From NCBI GenBank assembly GCA_948567375.1, contig OX419762.1, positions 5,462,001 to 5,526,000 on the forward strand: 64,000 nt of DNA, in the 5' to 3' direction. Positions 11,582 through 22,248 of this stretch are shown piece by piece. Below the pieces are notes generated by a model. The model was not told where the DNA came from. It searched no databases and saw nothing but the letters and a program-made list of their open reading frames with translations. Position numbers and translations under genes: made by a program. Origin of the DNA: Lunularia cruciata (lineage: Eukaryota; Streptophyta; Marchantiopsida; Lunulariales; Lunulariaceae). How positions within the stretch are numbered: the stretch's first letter is position 1; each line of letters opens with the position of its first letter.

Positions 11582-12167
11582 TCTAATACTATTAGCTTGA
11601 CATATTATCTAAAGGTGAAATTTGGCTTAGTAACATTTAGAAGGGTGTTATATATGATGGACTAAGTAGATAAAATAGAGGTGTTACCAAAAGAATACTT
11701 CCATTAATAGGGTAAAAACCAAAAACACCTTGAAAATGTCAAAGCCAATTTTGGAGGCCTAAATGGAGGAATTACACCTCACAAATGATCTAATTCCCTT
11801 CTCTCATGGAAAAAGCTTGCCTTCTCCCACCCATTGTTTGTCTCATTGAGATTTTTCCAATGGTACCTCACCCATGCAATTTTGAGCTCCGTAGAAGAAG
11901 ATTCTCTAAAGATTTTCAAGTTTAACCAACCAAATAGGAAAAGAACCAACATGTCATTAATCCATGCAACTAATCTTAGAGTAGAGCTTGCCACCACATC
12001 ACCAATCCCTGTGTCTAACCCAAGGGTGGAGCTTCTTTTGAGTGAATCCTCTTTGCTATATAATAAAGACAAGGTGCTCCTTTGGGGCATTGGAGTAGTG
12101 AGTGTGAAGCTTTGTGTTTCTTCTCTTGTGTTTCTCTTGAAGGTTCTCCTATCCTTAGAATATTATA
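11582..12167 (+). repeat. A2 3' LTR
   Basis: 586 bp, preceded by a purine tract (agaaaaagagagaggt). It ends in attata, followed by the ttagt duplication. The TATA-like block lies near 12056. Confidence 0.9.
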
Positions 12168-13550
12168 TTAGTTTGCATGATCACTTATTTTCCCAAGAGA
12201 TAATGTCTCCATACCTTGGTGGCATATACCATTGTTAGTTGTTCTTGATCTTGAGCAAAGTAATTCCTTTTGTGATGTTTGACATGGCAAGACACAAAGG
12301 CAATGAGATGTAACTCATTTGGAATTTCCTATTACAATACAACTCCAATGGCAAAGTTAGAAGTATTAAAATCAATCACATAAGGTAGTTGGGGATCATA
12401 TGATTAAAGAATGGCTCATGAAGACACCATATGTTTAAGCTTTTGGAGTTTTTCTTCTTGCTTGGTGGTCCACTTAAAGCTTGAGGTCTTCTCCAAGAGC
12501 TCGGTCAATGGTATGGCCACATGAACATAGTAGTGGATGAACCATTGATAAAAACTTGTCAATCCATTAAATGCCCACACTTCTATGACATCCTTTAGAG
12601 TAGGCAATAATGGCCTTGATTCTCTCCTCTTCCATCTTGATCTCCTCTATGAGATCTTATGACTTAAGAAGGTAACTTCTTTCTACCAAAAGGTACACTT
12701 TGACTTCTTACAATAAATAACTATTGATATAGTTATCTAAGGACTTCTCACATGATTTTTGTGTTCCACCTCCATTTTTCTATAGATTAAAATATCATCT
12801 ACAAGAATAACACCATGTACCAATCCAATAGCTCATTCAATAGCCAATGCATTTGATCCATGAAAACTATTGGAGCATTAGTGAGCCTGAAAGGTAAAAC
12901 TCTCCATTCAACATGCTCACACCATGTACAAAAGGTAATATTTTGCACATTCTTTTTATCAATGAAAATCTACCAATAGCCACTTTAGAGATTCAACTTG
13001 GAGAAGTATTTTTCTTTGCTTAATTTATCTAGCAAGTCATCAATTCAATGCAAGAGATATGAATTTTTCAATATTTGTTTATTGAGGCCAAGATAATCAA
13101 TATAGAAGTGAAGTATTCCATCTTTCTTTGGAACTAATAGTACTAGTTCTTCCCAAGGAAATGTATTATGTCACATAAATTCCTTCTCTAACAACTCTAT
13201 CATTGTTGTTTGAAACTCATCCAACACCTTTGGTGAGAGCACATAGATTGGTCTACTCACTAGAATACTTCTTGGCAATAACTCATTCTTGAAGGGCATA
13301 CTATGATCAAAGTGTAATATCTTTGGTAGATCATCCAAAAACACATCTACAAACTCCTAAACTAGTTAATCAACCATTGCTTGATGAGGCTTTTGTCCCT
13401 CCTCAAATTCTCCATACATAATCGGCTTGATCTACATCACAAAAATAGACCTATCTTCTTCCAAAGCTTACTCTATGGTTACTTTATTGATAAACTTCCC
13501 ATCTTGGGACTAACTATTCTTAGGTGTCATACTCAAAGATGCAAGTTAAC
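12168..13550 (-). pseudogene. B-outer RNase H and reverse transcriptase
   Basis: Minus strand, resuming exactly where A2 interrupts it. The RNase H start lies near 12170-12400. The post-RT segment (FNGLTSFYQWFIHYY) falls in the open piece 12416-12607. The RT core extends to about 13340 (counterpart of B-main 30380-31260), with the linker before it reaching about 13550. Degraded. Confidence 0.75.
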
Positions 13551-13925
13551 CTAATTGGCAATTCAAACTTTGGTGTTGTACTTGAATTTTTGGTTAGATC
13601 CAATCAAATTGAACCTTATGATGTTCAAGCCAAGGGAAACCTAGAATGACATCATAGTGTAAAGGTGCCACTACAAACCTCATACACTCTAAATAATCCT
13701 TGCCAATCTTGAATGTGTCAAGATGTGAGGTACAAAATGCAAAACCTTTTCTAGCATCCACATCATCAATCTCCTTCCAATTTATTGATTTATTAGGAAT
13801 ACTTAATGCCTTTAATAATTGCATGGATATGCAATTAGCAATTTGAACTTCTTGAATCAACCAAAATCCTACAATCACAATCAGATATCATACCTTGCAA
13901 GTGAAGCAAACTTATATAAGTTGAG
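13551..13925 (-). pseudogene. B-outer retropepsin-like protease
   Basis: The minus-strand open piece 13594-13878 aligns with the B-main protease at 36012-36330. Shared blocks are RKGFAF-TSH, FKIGK-YLECMRFVVAPLHYD and ILGFPWLEHHKVQFDW. Family B protease lies directly downstream of gag. Confidence 0.8.
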
Positions 13926-15136
13926 CCTTTAATCCCATTGGAACTAATCAAGTTCCCAATAAGTGGCTCAAGTTCTCCATTTTGGATTCCTTATTTCCTT
14001 GATCATCATGCTCTACAAACTCCATTTGGAAAATATTTTGGAATCATCCATTCTTGAGTGGACATTTAACAATACAATGCTAAATTTAGTGACAATTAAA
14101 GCAACCACCATTTTGTCACAATCTTTTTCTATTTGTAGGGCCAAGTGGTTTCTATTGAATGGTATCAATCTCTATTAGAGCTAGCTACTCTACCCATGTG
14201 TAATGTACGTGCAATTTATGTGAAGGTCAAGGTCAAGATAAAGTTGTTGCAACTAAGGAATCAAAGCGCTTAGCCAACTACATGGCTTCATCCAAGTGTT
14301 TGGGCTCCCATACGGTCACTTCCAATTTGGTGCATGACCTTCAAGCCCCTCACTAATTGATCTAGAGCTTCACCTTCTAATATATCTAGAATTTACATTA
14401 TGGTGTTTTGGAATTTAGTGACGTAATTTCTTACAAAACCAATCTGCTTCAATTTTACCAATCTATTTCACACGGCCTATGTGGCATTTATAGCTTGGAA
14501 TTGCCTTATTATTGCCTTTTGAATTCTTTACATATTGAGATTGGCATAACAAACTACCATGTTGCTTGTTCCACTCAAAATTGCCACCATAGTTTTGCCA
14601 CTCTATCCAATTGGCTTGAAACCAAGAGACTCTATCTCCATTCATCTTGAATATTTGTTGCTTCAAAATCATGTTCATAATCAAACACAAAATTCTACAT
14701 TAGGCCTGAGAGGTTCTTGCTTTCAAATATCTTGGGCTTAGGAAAGTAGATTCACTCTTCTCCTTCTTGAAATGGTGCTCTCTCATCATACTCTTGTTGT
14801 TGATGATCTTGTTCTTCCAACAATTGATTAAGGTGCTCAATTTGTTGCTACATGGTATGATAATTTTGAGCATTACTACCATGGCTACTACTTTGTCAAA
14901 CTACATACAACTTACCTAAGTGAACAAGTAGATGCAACATGCTCAACATGCTTCATAAGTTATAATTGCAATTACTAAGAGTTCATCAGACAAGGTGATC
15001 AGATTTAAAAATTCTACCCTAAATATGAGATGATGAATTGTATGAAATGATGTTTAGGTAGTATATGGATACAAAAATCCCAATGGTTTGGCAAAAATGG
15101 ATATGGTGATCCATGAATTCCATCCATCCAATTCTT
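13926..15136 (-). pseudogene. B-outer gag region
   Basis: Minus strand. It aligns with B-main gag (36390-37540), including the capsid-like stretch with FQANWIEWQNY (near 14590-14630) and the zinc-knuckle region near 14090-14130. The start lies next to the primer site at 15137-15148. Degraded. Confidence 0.7.
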
Positions 15137-15148
15137 GCTCTTAAACCA
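15137..15148 (-). promoter_or_regulatory. B-outer primer-binding site
   Basis: gctcttaaacca on + is the complement of a TGGTATTAGAGC-like initiator tRNA-Met site, next to the 5' LTR start at 15150. Confidence 0.75.
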
Positions 15149-15149
15149 A

Positions 15150-15596
15150 TGTAAAAGACCAAGGAGAGAAATAAGAGAATGGAAACTTGGAGTGAATGAT
15201 CACATTGGGACTCTTGAAGGAAGGAAACTCCGATTGCCTAGTATGAGCTTGTGCTTTGGTATTTATAAGGAATGTACAAAGCTCTTGAGAAGTTTCTCAA
15301 GAAGTTTCCTTCTAGAAGTCACCTACTTGGCGTGCAAGCTTAGCTAGTTGAGAAGCTTCCCAAGAAGCTTCCTTCTAAAAGCCACCTACTTGGCATGCAA
15401 GCTAAGCTAACCAAGAAGCTTCTTAAGAAGTTTTCTTCTAGAAGTCACCACTTGGCATGCACATTATTTGATACTTAGAAGATACCAAGTAGCTTCTTAG
15501 ATGTTTCTAGAATATTCTTATAATTCTTGGCTAATTTGGCCTATTTGCTACTTTGTTAATCTCAACTAACTAATTTGTAAACTTCAAATTGTTATA
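15150..15596 (-). repeat. B-outer 5' LTR
   Basis: 447 bp, matching 3579-4052 but with a different arrangement of the AAGCTTC-rich modules. The ggagt duplication follows at 15597-15601. Confidence 0.85.
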
Positions 15597-15674
15597 GGAG
15601 TGTTGACGGCTAAAGCCTTATGTTTCATCTCTTTTGTTTCTCTTGGGAGTTCTCTTATTTTTGGAACATTACAA

Positions 15675-15686
15675 TGGTATCAAAGC
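15675..15686 (+). promoter_or_regulatory. A3 primer-binding site
   Basis: tggtatcaaagc, one base after the A3 5' LTR end at 15673; initiator tRNA-Met type. Confidence 0.85.
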
Positions 15687-17460
15687 AAGTGTTGCAACCC
15701 AAAAGTGGGGATCACCCCTCTTGGAGGAATGTAAGCTATTAAGATTGAATAATTTCAAGGGGAGAAAACATAATGCAATTGATAGATTGGGTATGTTTTA
15801 GAGAGAGGATGGGATGGAGGCTCATGGAAGACAATTTGTTGCACTTTTCTTTTTATTCTTGAATCTGTTCTACATCAAGATTATGTACATCCAATATTAG
15901 TAAGTGAGAGTATATCTTGTTTACCATTTTGGAGTAGAGTTCATGGAGATAGCAACAAATTTGCTAAACCTATTGATTTTACCTATGGTGATATATGATA
16001 GAGAAGAGGAATTGACAATTTACATTCGGTTATACAATAGATTGAATAACCAAATCTTCTTCCTTTGAACACTTAAGTAGAAATTTTGTTATATGATTAG
16101 ACCAAAAGTGACATTTAAGGATTTCATAGTCCATAATTTTGGTGAGGAATATAATCAAGTGATAGCATGGTAGTCCTAATAGCCCATGCCCTCTCTTGAG
16201 TGATCATATTAACCCTCTATTGAATTGGGAAGTAGCAATTGAGCATTTATTCTATGTACAAATCATGGAGCTTTAGTTGCAAGATCTAATGCAAGAAATA
16301 TAAGGGATGTTGAATAAGTTTTGTAAGATCAAGATGAAAATGGATGCATTGCAAAGTCAAGTATGTACCTTCAAAAATAATCAAATCATGCAAGAAAGAA
16401 AACCATCCAAAACCCAATACCAATGGCCAAAGTACCTAAAGAGTCATTCATGCCAATGACACTAGCCCTAGTCAATAATTAAATCTCAATAATGAAGAAG
16501 ATGTGCAACATCAAGCCTTACAAGAGACAATGTTCTATGGGAATAGTGGAAAACTAGATTTCAAGAATGAATCAATACTTTTGATTATTCACAAGTGAGA
16601 CCACCAATCATTCCACAAGCATGTTTGCATATGGGTACTTGACCAATAAAGCTCTGTCATAGCATATGATGCTTGGGAATAATCAATCTTGGTAGAAGGA
16701 AGAGAGATCACTAAAACATCAATCCAAAAAAGGTTGTTGAAGAATTTCCCACGTATGGATTTTGTGTAGATGGTCTGAACTTGACTATAGGGGTTGAAGT
16801 AGAAGAATAACATACAAGAGCTTGTGGAGGTGTTTTGTGATCTACAAGTTGCAATTACCAATATAAGTCTAGCAAAAACTCTTGATAATTTCAAATCGAG
16901 ATTAAAAGAGCAAATTTGCCAAGAAGTAATGGCAAAAAATCCTCACACTATTTTTGAAGCCATTGCATGTGCTCAAAGTATAGCAAGGGTGCTTAGAAGA
17001 GGTGAAGGAAGAGTTTTGACTCAACACTATTGGGCTAGAACACTACATTTTGGTGGACCAATTCCTATAGAATTGGGCAACATTCAATTTCAAGACAAAA
17101 GAGCATGACCACTCCAAGGAGAACAAGGATGAGTCAAAGAAAGGAGAGATGGAGTACCACAAGGAGAAGAGACTTGAGCAAAACAACAACATTGTTACAA
17201 TTGTGGCCAAGTTGGACACATAGCCATCAATTATTATGCACATCTTCCTACAGGCCCTCGGCCTCCATACAAGTGATCTTTGAACAACATGGAGAGAAAA
17301 ATTGAAGAGGAGGATGCTAAAATCACATTGGAAAACTAAGATCATCAATAAGAAAAATTTATGGCCTTATTGGGTCAATAAAGAAGAGTAAAAGTGGTAG
17401 GATGAAGAAGATAAGTGCACAAAGGTTGAGGAAGACAAACATACAATTGATTGTTATAAA
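15687..17460 (+). pseudogene. A3 gag region
   Basis: The capsid-like part is in the open piece 16824-17108 (LKEQICQEVMAKNP then IFEAIACAQSIARV). A zinc-knuckle-like CYNCGQVGHIA is near 17195-17230. It ends in the KKISAQRLRKTN segment before protease. Gag would form the particle core. Degraded with many breaks. Confidence 0.75.
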
Positions 17461-17900
17461 TGGAGTCCTAGAAAGCAATCAGGTATGAGTATTGATAGAC
17501 CTTAGAGCAATAGTGATTTTCTTATCTTGCACTATTGCAAAAAGATTAGAGATAGAACTAGAGAAGAATGAGAATGAAGAAGTAGAGTTAAGTAATGGTC
17601 AAATAGAGAGGATTGAGTTATTACTTAGAAATGTAACACTCTCAATAGGATAGTATTAGAAGAAAATTGAATGGCAAGTGATATGGTTAGCTTGTTATGA
17701 TGTGATCTTAAGCATGCCATGGATGGAGCACTACAACCCCATGGTCAAATGTACAAAGAAAGTTGCAAAAATTAGCCAATGGAGGATAATTAGGTTTAAA
17801 GAAAGATCAAAAAGACAAGAACTACCTCGTTAGGTCACAAGGATAATTTATATTTATAAGACAGATAGATGATGGGCCTAATAAGAGGAGTCTAGAGTGC
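17461..17900 (+). pseudogene. A3 retropepsin-like protease region
   Basis: Aligns with A2 8330-8768: the LIDLRA start, the IELEKNENEEVEL segment and the late PWMEHYNP motif near 17715-17745. Degraded. Confidence 0.75.
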
Positions 17901-18720
17901 ATAACTCAATGGATAAATTCCTAAGTCTTTGAAATATGCAATCAATGAGTTTCAAGATGTCATTTTGGATGATTTACCTTCAAGATTACCACCAAAAAAG
18001 AGAGTAGATCATAAAATCAAGATATTTCTTGGGAAGCACCTCCTTGTAAGGCCCCTTATTAACTATCACCTCATGAGTTGGAGTAGTGTAAGGCTTGAAT
18101 TGAGGATATGCTATAGAAAGGGTTTATCTGACCTAACATATCACCATATGGTGCTCTTATCTTGTTTGTGAAGAAGAAGGATGGTACAATATGCATGTGC
18201 ATTGACTACTAGGGCATAAATCAACAAATGGTGAAGAAAAGATATCCATAACCTCACATGGATGACTTGTTTGATCAACTAAATGAGGCAAAACACTTCA
18301 CCAAACTTGATTTGTGGAGCGGTTACAACCAAATCAGATCATGAAGGAAGATATACACTAAATAACCTTTCAAACAAGGTATGGTCACTTTGAGTACCTA
18401 GTGATGTTGTTTGGCCTGACCAATGGACCATCCACTTTATTGAGTTTGATGACTGACATATTTTTTCCATACTTATATAAATATATTATCATTTTCTTGC
18501 ATGACATCTTAGTTTATAGTAGGATGATGATGGAGTAGAAGCAACATCTAGAAGAAGTCTTCTAGGTTCTATAATAGAATCAATTGTATACCAATCCAAA
18601 TTGTATAATAGAATCAAAATTTCAAAGTGCAAGTTTGGCAAGTCTGAAATAGACCACTTGGGACATAGAGTAAGTGTTTTAAGGTATCCAATTATTAACA
18701 AATAAAATAGAGTTCATTTA
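17901..18720 (+). pseudogene. A3 reverse transcriptase region
   Basis: Opens with INEFQDVILDDLPSRLPPK (17938-17998). The CIDY block lies near 18198, the FGLTN-like block near 18405-18425 and the FLHDI block (FLDDI-type catalytic region) near 18495-18510. Parallels A2 8780-9530. Degraded. Confidence 0.75.
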
Positions 18721-19300
18721 GAAATGGGATGCTCTAGAAGATTAGACCTAACTCAAAAGTTTCTTAGGATTGATAGGGTTCTATAATTGATTTGTCAAGG
18801 ACTCTATTAAAATCACACAATCTCTAATGGCACTACTTAGCAAGGTGGGAAAGTGGATGTGGGGAATTGCACAAGAATTTGCCTTTCAAGAATTGAAAGA
18901 TGCATTACTACATGCACCAATCTTGAAATGGTAGAACCTAAAACATCCAATCAAGTGTTGCAATAGGAGAAATCCTACAATATGAATGGAATGATGGATG
19001 GCATCCAATTTCATATTTCTCTCAAAAATCATTACTAAAATGTAATTATCACACCACTAAACAAGAAGAGTTAGTCATTATCTTTGCAACTAAGCATAGG
19101 AAGCACTATCTTGGCAAGAAGGTATTTGTAATGGAGATAGAATACAAACCTCTAGGCTACCTCTAAGATATGGAAAGATCTATCTCATCAACAAATTTGG
19201 TGGGCAGAGTGGAGACAATAGTTCAACATTATGATCAACAAGAAGCAACTTGTAGATGAAGTCGCCCAAATTCCTACAGCAAACTTATAGATCTTGGATA
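18721..19300 (+). pseudogene. A3 connection and RNase H region
   Basis: The FLGLIGFY-like segment is near 18760-18790 and the FQELKDALLHAPIL segment near 18888-18930. The TKQEELVIIFATKH block is near 19060-19100. Degraded. Confidence 0.7.
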
Positions 19301-20251
19301 CTTTAGATCTAAGAACCGCCATCCCAATTGAATATCATGATTCCACCATTGCAGGTCATGTTAGAGTGGACAATACCTTAGATGCAGTCAAATGCCATTA
19401 CTATTGGCCAAGATGAATAATGATATGATGGAATATGTTTGAAGCTACCTACTCTATCAACAATAAAGCCTCTTATCAGGCTCCTACAAGATTCCTTCAA
19501 CAAAATGGTCCAATTGCACTATTGAGGACATGCTTGGAGGCATCATCTTAGAGGAGGAAGAAAGATAAGACACATTGCTTCCATTGGTTGAATTTGCCTA
19601 CAATAATTAAGTGAATGCATCTACATAAGTCACACCATTCTTCCTCATTTATGGAAAGCACCCTTTCACACCTTCAAGCTTGGTAAAGATCCATCCAATG
19701 GCTATAAAGGTTGACATTGTCAATCTTGTGTTTCTAGAATCCAATAGGGCGTGGTAAATGCCAAGCACAAGATACATATCATAGCCACATAGAGTTCAAT
19801 GTTGGACATCATGTCTGGCTGTCCACAACCAACCTCATGTTAATTGGCTTTCATAAGCTTAGACCTTGTTTTATTGGGCCTTTTCCCATCCTCTATGAAA
19901 TTGGCATAGTGGCCTGAAAACTTGAGCTACTACCACACATGAAAATCTATCTGGTGTTCTATGTTTGCTTACTATGCAAACATGCACCTTGACCGCCCCA
20001 CTTTTCTTCCATACAAGAAGTTAGACCATGTCCAACACTCATTGATGGCACAATATGAAGCCAAAAGCATTTTGTAAGAAATGCATCTGTGGTACCATGC
20101 ACGTGTTAAATATCTCATACATTAGAAAGGGTACCCATTGTATGAGGCAACATGGGAGCCATTAGCTAACTTGACCCATGCACTAGTGTTAAAAAAATCT
20201 TTTGAGCAACAACTTAGCAATGAGAACATTGCATTTTAAAGGAGGGAGGTT
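19301..20251 (+). pseudogene. A3 integrase and chromodomain-like tail
   Basis: A shortened integrase region: zinc-binding start near 19345-19460, then C-terminal sequence, then the YEATWEPLANLTHALVL-like tail near 20135-20190 and a purine tract (20238-20251). Shorter than in A2. Confidence 0.7.
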
Positions 20252-20856
20252 TGTAATACCACTAGTTTATCATAATGGATGTTATCTAGAGGTGGAAATT
20301 AGCTTAGTAATATCTCAAAGGATGCTATCTATGATAGTATAAGTAGGTCATATATATATACCAACAAAAGAATACTTACACTAATGGAGTAAAGTCCACA
20401 AACACCCTAAAAACTTTAGAGCCAATTTTAAAGGTCTAAATAGATAATTTAGGCCTCAAAAATTAAAAGATTCATCTTACTTAGGAGAAAAAGGTATTGT
20501 ATTCTCTCCCCATGTTTGTCTCATTGAGAGTTTTCCAATATACCTTGTCCATGTTATTTTGAGCTTCTTATAGGAAGATTCCTTAAAGATTCTCTTTGGT
20601 CAAATGTCTTTGACCAATCAAATAGGACAAGGATCTACATGTCACTCATCCATACAACTAATCTAAGGGTGGAGTTCACTAATATATCATTAATCCACAT
20701 ATCTGATCTATGGGTGGAACTCCCTTTGAGGAGATCCTCTTTGCTATATAATAAAGATAAGGTGCTCCTTTGGGGCATCGGAGTATTGAGGGCTGAAGCT
20801 TTGTCTTTATTCTCTTGTATTTCTCTTGGGGGTTCTCTTGTCCACAAAACATTACA
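20252..20856 (+). repeat. A3 3' LTR
   Basis: 605 bp from tgtaatacc to attaca. The TATA-like ctatataataaaga lies near 20744. Confidence 0.85.
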
Positions 20857-21271
20857 ATCTATCTCTAGTGTGACCAAATCTATGCAAATGCTCACATTAC
20901 CTTTGAGTTGGCTAAGGTGCTCTCAAGGTATCATGTCCATTACTCTAGGTGCATTTTCTCTTGTGGTGAGGTCAACCATAATTCTGACAAGAAACACCAT
21001 CACTTATTTGTTATTATTGATCAAAAAATGAGGTAAGGTTTTAGGTGCACTTAGCCCACCACTCACTCCATAAGATTAAGGATATACACACTACCCTCAA
21101 AATCAAACACAATGTGGTGCAATCTATTGCACTCTAGAAAAAGTAATAAATGTAGATGAGGTCTCCTTACCAGAATATAGATACCATCACTCTCTCTTCC
21201 ACCATATTGAGCTTAATACGCTCTACCAAACCAAAGACCACTACCAAAATTGGTGAGTTAGCTTATAAGAA
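20857..21271 (-). mobile_element. F3: gag fragment of a family F element
   Basis: Minus-strand sequence aligning with F1 gag at 38670-39100, covering the zinc-knuckle region and the segment after it. It is cut on the left by the A3 LTR and on the right by the F1 LTR at 21272. It is therefore a second, older F copy into which F1 landed. Confidence 0.75.
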
Positions 21272-21752
21272 TGTAACATCATACAATCAAGCCACACCCA
21301 CTCCAGCATAGAGAATCTAGGTGACGCTCGCCGGCCTCTGTCCACCATAGCCAGGAACTCGAAGGCTCAACATCAGAGAAGTGAGCTCTCTGGAGCTCAC
21401 TTCAAAAGTATACCCCTTGAACTTGAGCTAGGACTGAAACCCTAACGGTCCCATTGATGGCACACTTGACGGTGCAAATGGTGCAAAGTGGCAACGGGCT
21501 CCACCGTGAAGTCAATACCCCAAACACAAAATCTGACCGTCGGAAAGTAATCTTTGAGAAACTGCTAACATAACTCTAACTACTATCAATGGAACTCTAG
21601 TGTCTGAGCAATCTAGATGTGACACTACAAATGGCGTGATAGCTATCATGTGTATATACATCACTACACGACATACATTGCTATCAACATCATACACCAT
21701 AGAAGCACAACTCACACATAAGTCATACATAGGCTCTAAAGCACCACAATTG
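21272..21752 (-). repeat. F1 3' LTR
   Basis: The part 21280-21639 matches 45130-45474, with the same order of blocks (for example aactcgaaggctcaacatcag). The inner edge is uncertain: a ctagggggg purine tract on minus near 21757-21765 suggests the LTR begins near 21752, with the 21640-21752 stretch missing from the 5' copy. Confidence 0.65.
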
Positions 21753-21927
21753 CCCCCCTAGCTGGTGGTTAGGTCCCTCTAACTCCAGATAGCCATCTAC
21801 TCCAAGTATATGGTATACCCTATGATGGGCAAAGATCAAGAGGCTGGGTGCTATGGACCCCCATTGTTAGTCGCATGTCTGCAATCTATGCCATATAAAG
21901 AATGAACTAGCTATAGGTCAAGTACAT

Positions 21928-22248
21928 CTAGGACATAACCACTATCCTTGAGAGACCACCGCAAGGAGAGGAGTCATACATGCCATATGCCATCCTCTTG
22001 AACAGTATCACACAATCACAAAGTAGTAGCTCCACCAAAGAGCCAAATAACATACACCTCAAGCCTACACGTACAAGTGCCAAGCTTGGGTCCATTGTAC
22101 CTTCAATGTTTGGGAGGTGGCATGGCGTACAATTGCGCACATGATCCTTCCAAACAACACCATCATGTCCTTCCAACACAAGGACTCTAGATGGCAAAAC
22201 CTCACACACTCTCAAGATAGTGCGGCCTGTGGAAACATTAAGTGTCAT
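21928..22248 (-). pseudogene. F1 integrase C-terminal domain and possible PHD-like tail
   Basis: The open piece reads an SH3-like integrase end (TGRTILRVCEVLPSRVLVLEG, seen as two short blocks), then VWKDHVRNCTPCHLP. It then gives a Cys-containing segment with the spacing CMLFGS...LLLCD, resembling the first half of a PHD finger (C-x2-C ... LLLCD-C). PHD fingers read histone tails, so the tail could play the chromatin-targeting role that a chromodomain plays in families A and B. The integrase end is fairly sure; the PHD reading is tentative. Confidence 0.5.

Larger units (their letters stand above)
5727..12167 (+). mobile_element. A2: complete-length family A chromovirus nested in B-outer
   Basis: Plus-strand element of 6.44 kb including the C2 guest. 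It has two LTRs (5727-6308 and 11582-12167), a primer site at 6310-6321, gag, protease, RT, RNase H, integrase and tail. The target duplication is ttggt (5722-5726) and ttagt (12168-12172), one base apart. It sits inside the RNase H region of B-outer, whose sequence resumes exactly at 12173. The LTR pair differs at very roughly one position in six. Structurally whole at its ends, but coding regions carry many breaks. Confidence 0.92.
3579..15596 (-). mobile_element. B-outer: family B Ty3/gypsy chromovirus inside the A3 LTR
   Basis: Minus-strand fossil of 12.0 kb including the A2 guest; its own length is about 5.6 kb. Reading leftwards on the minus strand: 5' LTR 15150-15596, primer site 15137-15148, gag 13950-15130, protease 13560-13900, RT 12420-13340, RNase H (split by A2), integrase and tail 4053-5560, and 3' LTR 3579-4052. 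The target duplication is gaagt (3574-3578) and ggagt (15597-15601), one base apart. The LTR pair differs at roughly 15% or more by eye, so it is old. Many breaks. Confidence 0.9.
3087..15673 (+). repeat. A3 5' LTR, split by B-outer
   Basis: The LTR starts tgtaatactattag at 3087. It runs to 3578 and resumes at 15597 (the duplicated gaagt/ggagt) through 15673, ending ggaacattaca. The two parts together are about 570 bp and align with the other family A LTRs. Confidence 0.85.
3087..20856 (+). mobile_element. A3: outer family A Ty3/gypsy chromovirus
   Basis: This fossil has both LTRs. The 5' LTR is split by B-outer (3579-15596). The primer site is at 15675-15686, with gag, protease, RT, RNase H, integrase and chromodomain-like tail in the chromovirus order across 15690-20240, then a purine tract at 20238-20251 and the 3' LTR. 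Without the guest it is about 5.7 kb. The flanks do not form a target duplication (ccata at 3082-3086 against atcta at 20857-20861). The left side is B integrase and the right side is F gag, so the locus was rearranged after insertion. Heavily degraded with many breaks; old. Confidence 0.85.
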
